Assembly: GCA_012961845.1 (NCBI GenBank)
Contig: DTYO01000267.1
Location: 1 to 9,105 of the forward strand
Source of the DNA: Thermodesulfobacteriaceae bacterium
GTDB taxonomy: Bacteria; Desulfobacterota; Dissulfuribacteria; Dissulfuribacterales; UBA3076
Reading direction: 5' to 3'
DNA length: 9,105 nt
This document shows, one piece after another, positions 5,866 to 9,105 of the stretch. Made by a program: the position numbers and the translations under genes. A model generated the notes under the pieces. That model worked only from the letters and a program-made list of their open reading frames with translations, searched no databases and had not been told where the DNA came from. Every line of letters starts with the position of its first letter. The first letter of the stretch is position 1.

Positions 5866-7020
5866 TTATATGATCAGCAGATCAGCCTGCAGGGCCCCTG
5901 CGGCCTTGAGTGACTGGAGTATGGATATCAGGTCTCTCGGAGTCACTCCCACTGCGTTGAGCGCCTGCACAAGCTCACCTATACTCGTACCTTCCTCAAG
6001 CACTACCAGGCCTTCTCCCCCCTCCTGTACGGAAATATCGGAATCCGGTGTAACTACTGTCTGACCACGGCCGAAAGGAGCAGGTTGGGAGACGTTGTAA
6101 TTTTCCTTTATCTGTATGCTCAGATTGCCCTGTGCGATGGCAACCTTGGAGATTCTGACCGAATGCCCCATGACTACTGTTCCGGTCCGTTCATCCAGGA
6201 CCACCTTGGCCCGCTGGTCAGGTTCTATTTCAAGATTTTCAATACGGGCAAGCAGGGCCACCACACTGCCCTGATACTGTGTCGGTATATTTACGTTCAG
6301 CGTGGAAGCGTCTAATGCCTGGGCCATATGTTTTCCCAGCAGGCCGTTTATGGAATCCGCCGCTCTCATGACAGTGGTAAAGTCCGGATTGAAAAGGTTG
6401 ATGGTAAACGTGTTCTTTTCATTCATGGCAACGGGTATCTCTTTTTCCACTGTGGCCCCGTTGGGAATGCGGCCGGCTGTAGGATGGTTCTTTTCCACGC
6501 TGACAGATGTGCCGCCCACTGCAAATCCGCCTACTATTACGGAGCCCTGGGCAAGGGCGTAGATGTTTCCGTCAACCCCCCTGAGAGGAGTCAGCAGTAG
6601 TGTTCCGCCCTGCAGGCTTTTGGCATCGCCGAGGGAGGAAACCACTACATCGAGTTTCTGCCCTATCTTTGCAAACGGCCTCATTTGGGCCGTGACCATC
6701 ACTCCTGCTGCATTTTTCACCTTGATCTTTGACGGATTGACGTTAATACCCATACGTTCCATCATGTTCGCTATGGACTGTATGGTAAATTTTGCCTGAG
6801 TGCCGTCTCCCGAACCATTCAGCCCTACCACCAGTCCGTACCCCACGAGCTCGTTGCCCCTCATGCCCTGGATGCCGGCTATGTCTTTTAGCCGGACACC
6901 TTGGGCTGTAGTAGGAAAAAAGTGCATGGACAGGAAAAACAAGACCAGCAAAATTGGAGCTGACGCCTTTAAAGCGGCTGTCTTCATCTCCTGGATCGTC
7001 CTGACAATGAGACTCGGCAC
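5866..7020 (-). CDS. flgI: Flagellar P-ring protein FlgI
   Basis: 384 residues from the chosen GTG. FlgI is secreted by Sec and polymerises around the rod in the peptidoglycan layer. The mature part begins near QGVRLKDIAGIQGMRGNELVGYGLVVGLNGSGD and carries long conserved blocks such as NAAGVMVTAQMRPFAKIGQ, LGDAKSLQGGTLLLTPL and the C-terminal GVTPRDLISILQSLKAAGALQADL. The start is uncertain: GTG at 7020 has AGGAG nine bases upstream; ATG at 6987 (373 residues) gives a compact signal peptide, MKTAALKASAPILLVLFFLS, ending near TTAQG, but its ribosome site is poorly spaced; GTG at 7047 has no ribosome site. No cysteine is present, so the disulfide of enterobacterial FlgI is absent. It lies between flgH and flgJ, as in other flg operons. 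Confidence 0.95.
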   Translation of the reverse strand: MPSLIVRTIQEMKTAALKASAPILLVLFFLSMHFFPTTAQGVRLKDIAGIQGMRGNELVGYGLVVGLNGSGDGTQAKFTIQSIANMMERMGINVNPSKIKVKNAAGVMVTAQMRPFAKIGQKLDVVVSSLGDAKSLQGGTLLLTPLRGVDGNIYALAQGSVIVGGFAVGGTSVSVEKNHPTAGRIPNGATVEKEIPVAMNEKNTFTINLFNPDFTTVMRAADSINGLLGKHMAQALDASTLNVNIPTQYQGSVVALLARIENLEIEPDQRAKVVLDERTGTVVMGHSVRISKVAIAQGNLSIQIKENYNVSQPAPFGRGQTVVTPDSDISVQEGGEGLVVLEEGTSIGELVQALNAVGVTPRDLISILQSLKAAGALQADLLII

Positions 7021-7075
7021 TCTGTTTTTCTCCTGTAGATGTTTCACTGCATTTTTTCTATCAAAGCTTAAAGCA

Positions 7076-7094
7076 AAATACAGGCCATGTATTT
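7076..7094 (-). other. Hairpin at the end of flgH
   Basis: AAATACA (7076-7082) and TGTATTT (7088-7094) form a perfect seven-pair but AT-rich stem with a five-base loop, reaching into the flgH stop codon. In the operon sense the T run after it is short and broken. It may slow decay or partly end transcripts between flgH and flgI. No promoter is convincing in the AT-rich stretch that follows (about 7048-7075). Confidence 0.3.
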
Positions 7095-7800
7095 AGAATG
7101 GAGCTACCACAGTCATTATCCTGGCCAGCCAGCCCGGTTTCTGGTTTTCGCTAATGACACCGCTGCCGGTGTATTCAATCCTTGCATCTGCCAGCCGGGT
7201 AGAAGGAATGGTGTTGTCAGGCCCGAGATCCTTTGGCCTGACCACACCTGTAAGGACCAGATACTGCGTTTCGTTGTTGATTCTGAGTTCACGGGTGGCT
7301 TGAACCAGCAGGTTGCCCCCGGGCAGGATCTCAATCACCCTGGCGGATACGGTTCCTTCCAGCTTGGTGTTTCTGTGGGTATTTCCCTTGCCTTCAAACT
7401 TGCTCTTGGTGCTCCCTCCTAACGCCTTGGTTGCATCTACTGTCTGGTTTGGATAATTGGGCTGCCACTGTTTGTTCCATTCAAGCCCGAGGATACCTGT
7501 CAGCCCGATGTTCAGATTGGAAGTCCGATCGCTCTTCGTCTTTACGTCCTTGGATCCTTTAAGATCTTCCTGGATGAGGATTGTGACCACGTCTCCCACC
7601 TGTCTTGCCCTGAAATCCGCTATCAGGCTGGGATTCTGACCAGGATCGAAAAGCGATCCTTCTGCCCGTTCCGTGATTATCGGTTTCGGGACCAGGTACC
7701 TTGGGGCTATGGGGGCGTGGGCTTCTCGGCCTGCCGGATAAGTACATCCTGCTGCAATGCATGCACAGGTTATTAACAGAAAAAGATATCTGATGTTCAT
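7093..7800 (-). CDS. flgH: Flagellar L-ring lipoprotein FlgH
   Basis: 235 residues. FlgH forms the outer-membrane ring around the rod and is a lipoprotein, so it points to a Gram-negative host. The start MNIRYLFLLITCACIAAGC is a type II signal peptide with the lipid-bearing cysteine at residue 19; the -3 position is alanine instead of the usual leucine. Family blocks follow: GSLFDPGQNPSLIADFRARQVGDVVTILI at about 48-76, LGGSTKSKFEGKG at about 127-139, and the C-terminal GNLLVQATRELRINNETQYLVLTGVVRPKD plus IEYTGSGVISENQKPGWLARIM. The ATG at 7800 has GAGGA seven to eight bases upstream, overlapping the flgA stop region, with a gap of nine bases after flgA. Confidence 0.97.
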   Translation of the reverse strand: MNIRYLFLLITCACIAAGCTYPAGREAHAPIAPRYLVPKPIITERAEGSLFDPGQNPSLIADFRARQVGDVVTILIQEDLKGSKDVKTKSDRTSNLNIGLTGILGLEWNKQWQPNYPNQTVDATKALGGSTKSKFEGKGNTHRNTKLEGTVSARVIEILPGGNLLVQATRELRINNETQYLVLTGVVRPKDLGPDNTIPSTRLADARIEYTGSGVISENQKPGWLARIMTVVAPF

Positions 7801-7809
7801 GGCATATCC

Positions 7810-8598
7810 TCAAAAATTCACTATAACTGTGTTGCTGTTCAGTACTTTTGCAAAGACCTCCCGCTGGGTAGTGACGTTTCGGACACGAATAAACGCACCG
7901 TATGCACCGTTCTGCCTTGCCTCGCCGGGTGTACTTACGGTCATGCAGGGTGACTGTGCCATTATCGTTACCCGGTCGCCGCGATGCACCATTATGGGTG
8001 GTGTCAATAATTGGTCATGCAATATCTGCCCTGCACGCACGGAACGTTTCAGTTCCAAACCTGTCACCTTGTCAAATGTCTGAAAAAACCTGCCTCTGAT
8101 TTTGGAAAGGGGGTGGCGTGTAAGCTGAAGATCTTCTTCACTTAGTACATGTCCCTTGGGAAGTGAACACGATACGCACACTACAGGCCGAAATATCTCC
8201 ACCCGGCCGGCGATACGGACCCTTTTCTGCAGGATTCCGTCTATTTTGATCTTTATGGTGCCGGTAATCTTGCCCAGGAAGTTTCTTGTGTTCAGGGTGG
8301 AGATGTCTATCTCTAGCCTTCCTTCTGGGATTTTGACCTTTTTGGGGAATATTCTGACACCAGTGACTTCCATTTCTTCCTCATCCCAGGGGGCTTGTTC
8401 GATTATGGCCTGTCTGAACAACGGGGCTAGGTGATTGACGTCTACAATGCTGTATTCCCGGGCATCGTCGGACCGCGAAAGCGCATAAGCACTGCTGCCG
8501 GCCATCACTGTTACCAATATGGGAATCACGAGCACCTGAAAAAGATTTCTTAGGGAGGCATGGCGAGATAAGGTATGTCGTTTTTTCAAGCAGTTCAT
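7810..8598 (-). CDS. flgA: P-ring assembly chaperone FlgA (SAF domain)
   Basis: 262 residues. FlgA is a periplasmic chaperone for P-ring formation by FlgI. A signal peptide is visible (basic MNCLKKRHTLSRH, hydrophobic LFQVLVIPILVTVMAG, AYA site at about 37-39). The N-terminal half is variable. From about 138 onward it is the conserved FlgA/SAF region: RPVVCVSCSLPKGHVLSEEDLQL, then VTGLELKRSVRAGQILHDQLL, VHRGDRVTIMAQSP and GAYGAFIRVRN through a terminal NSNTVIVNF. I chose the ATG at 8598 because GAGGA sits six bases upstream and it starts a clean signal peptide. Two in-frame ATGs further up (8640 and 8622) only lengthen the basic end. It lies between flgG and flgH with a 9-base gap to flgH. 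Confidence 0.93.
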   Translation of the reverse strand: MNCLKKRHTLSRHASLRNLFQVLVIPILVTVMAGSSAYALSRSDDAREYSIVDVNHLAPLFRQAIIEQAPWDEEEMEVTGVRIFPKKVKIPEGRLEIDISTLNTRNFLGKITGTIKIKIDGILQKRVRIAGRVEIFRPVVCVSCSLPKGHVLSEEDLQLTRHPLSKIRGRFFQTFDKVTGLELKRSVRAGQILHDQLLTPPIMVHRGDRVTIMAQSPCMTVSTPGEARQNGAYGAFIRVRNVTTQREVFAKVLNSNTVIVNF

Positions 8599-8684
8599 AA
8601 TTCTTCCTCGATATGCATTCATTCGGCGGCCGTGCTGCATTTCAGGCTGCCTTCGGCGAACAGGGCGGCCCCGGTCGGAAATGA
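8599..8684 (-). other. flgG-flgA gap
   Basis: 86 bases. Only the flgA Shine-Dalgarno GAGGA (8609-8605) is clear. I see no convincing promoter or terminator, which supports cotranscription of flgG with the genes after it. Confidence 0.5.
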
Positions 8685-9105
8685 CTATCTCTTGAGATTG
8701 TTCGCGATGCCCAGCATCTCGTCAGCGGTCTGCACTGTCTTCGAGTTGAGCTCGTAGGCACGCTGGGTCGTAATCATGGCCACCATTTCCTGTACTACAT
8801 CCACATTTGATTGTTCTAGAAAGCCCTGGGTAAGGGTGCCGAAATTTTCAGTTCCCGGATTTCCTTCGATGGGGTCTCCTGATGCTTCGGACTGGCGAAA
8901 CAGGTTGCGTCCTACGGCCTGCAGTCCTGCAGGATTGGCAAAGTCGACTATGGTAAGCTGCACAGATGCCAGGACATTTCCCTGGGCGTCTGTGGCAACC
9001 AGCATGCCATATGCGTCCAGAGATATATTTGAAGTCTCGGAAGGAACGGCAAACTCCGGCTGGAGCCTGTCACCGTTTGAGGTGACTATGAATCCATCCC
9101 TGTCC
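8685..9105 (-). CDS. flgG: Flagellar distal rod protein FlgG, C-terminal part
   Basis: The frame runs off the window, so the N-terminus is missing; about 139 of roughly 260 residues are visible. The visible part starts near DRDGFIVTSNGDRLQPE and contains the hook/rod family middle (ISLDAYGMLVATDAQGN, VQLTIVDFANPAGLQAVGRNLF). It ends with the diagnostic C-terminal helix GFLEQSNVDVVQEMVAMITTQRAYELNSKTVQTADEMLGIANNLKR. FlgG polymerises as the distal rod inside the P and L rings. The placement directly before flgA, flgH and flgI is the usual flgG-flgA-flgH-flgI order. An ATG at 9005 is internal and not the start. FlgE and FlgF share this fold, but the terminal helix and gene order favour FlgG. 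Confidence 0.95.
   Translation of the reverse strand, partial: DRDGFIVTSNGDRLQPEFAVPSETSNISLDAYGMLVATDAQGNVLASVQLTIVDFANPAGLQAVGRNLFRQSEASGDPIEGNPGTENFGTLTQGFLEQSNVDVVQEMVAMITTQRAYELNSKTVQTADEMLGIANNLKR

Noticed and set aside
5160..6064. Long open frames on the plus strand opposite flgN, flgJ and flgI (up to 168 codons), and similar frames opposite csrA and flgK
   Set aside because: They mirror well-recognised minus-strand genes, show no family motifs and have no operon logic.
7021..7047. GTG at 7047 as flgI start
   Set aside because: There is no Shine-Dalgarno before it, and later starts have a ribosome site (7020) or a better signal peptide (6987).

Overview
This window is the 3' part of a flagellar rod/ring/hook-junction operon. 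Every convincing gene lies on the minus strand, so transcription runs from high to low coordinates: flgG (5' part outside the window), flgA, flgH, flgI, flgJ, flgN, flgK, flgL, csrA, fliW. The product names come from recognisable protein sequence, not from any search. Several features fit a Gram-negative, probably deltaproteobacterial (Desulfobacterota-type) host: P- and L-ring genes (flgI, flgH, flgA), a FlgJ reduced to the rod-binding domain, a very large FlgK, and a csrA-fliW pair directly after flgL. The genus cannot be told from the sequence.

Layout. 9105-8685: C-terminal part of the distal rod protein FlgG. 8598-5866: the ring block, with FlgA (P-ring chaperone), FlgH (L-ring lipoprotein) and FlgI (P-ring). 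5841-4976: the rod-binding FlgJ and the FlgN-type chaperone, joined by a 4-base ATGA overlap. 4937-1135: the hook-filament junction proteins FlgK (920 residues, with four extra beta-rich modules) and FlgL. 973-167: the post-transcriptional switch CsrA and FliW. 86-1: the 3' end (domains V and VI) of a group II intron on the opposite strand, so the operon ends against an antisense mobile intron. The intron appears to cut a short unidentified ORF whose ATG overlaps the fliW stop.

How it fits together. FlgG, FlgH, FlgI, FlgA and FlgJ build the rod and the rings around it. FlgN escorts FlgK and FlgL to the export gate, and these join hook to filament. CsrA represses translation by covering Shine-Dalgarno regions, and FliW is its protein antagonist. 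The most interesting signal is that CsrA-type motifs (CANGGANG) overlap the ribosome binding sites of flgJ, flgL, csrA and fliW. At csrA and fliW the GGA sits in the loop of a small hairpin. This suggests the operon is itself a CsrA regulon with feedback on both csrA and its antagonist. No flagellin gene, no flgM and no convincing promoter are visible; the operon promoter is presumably upstream of the window, before flgG or earlier.
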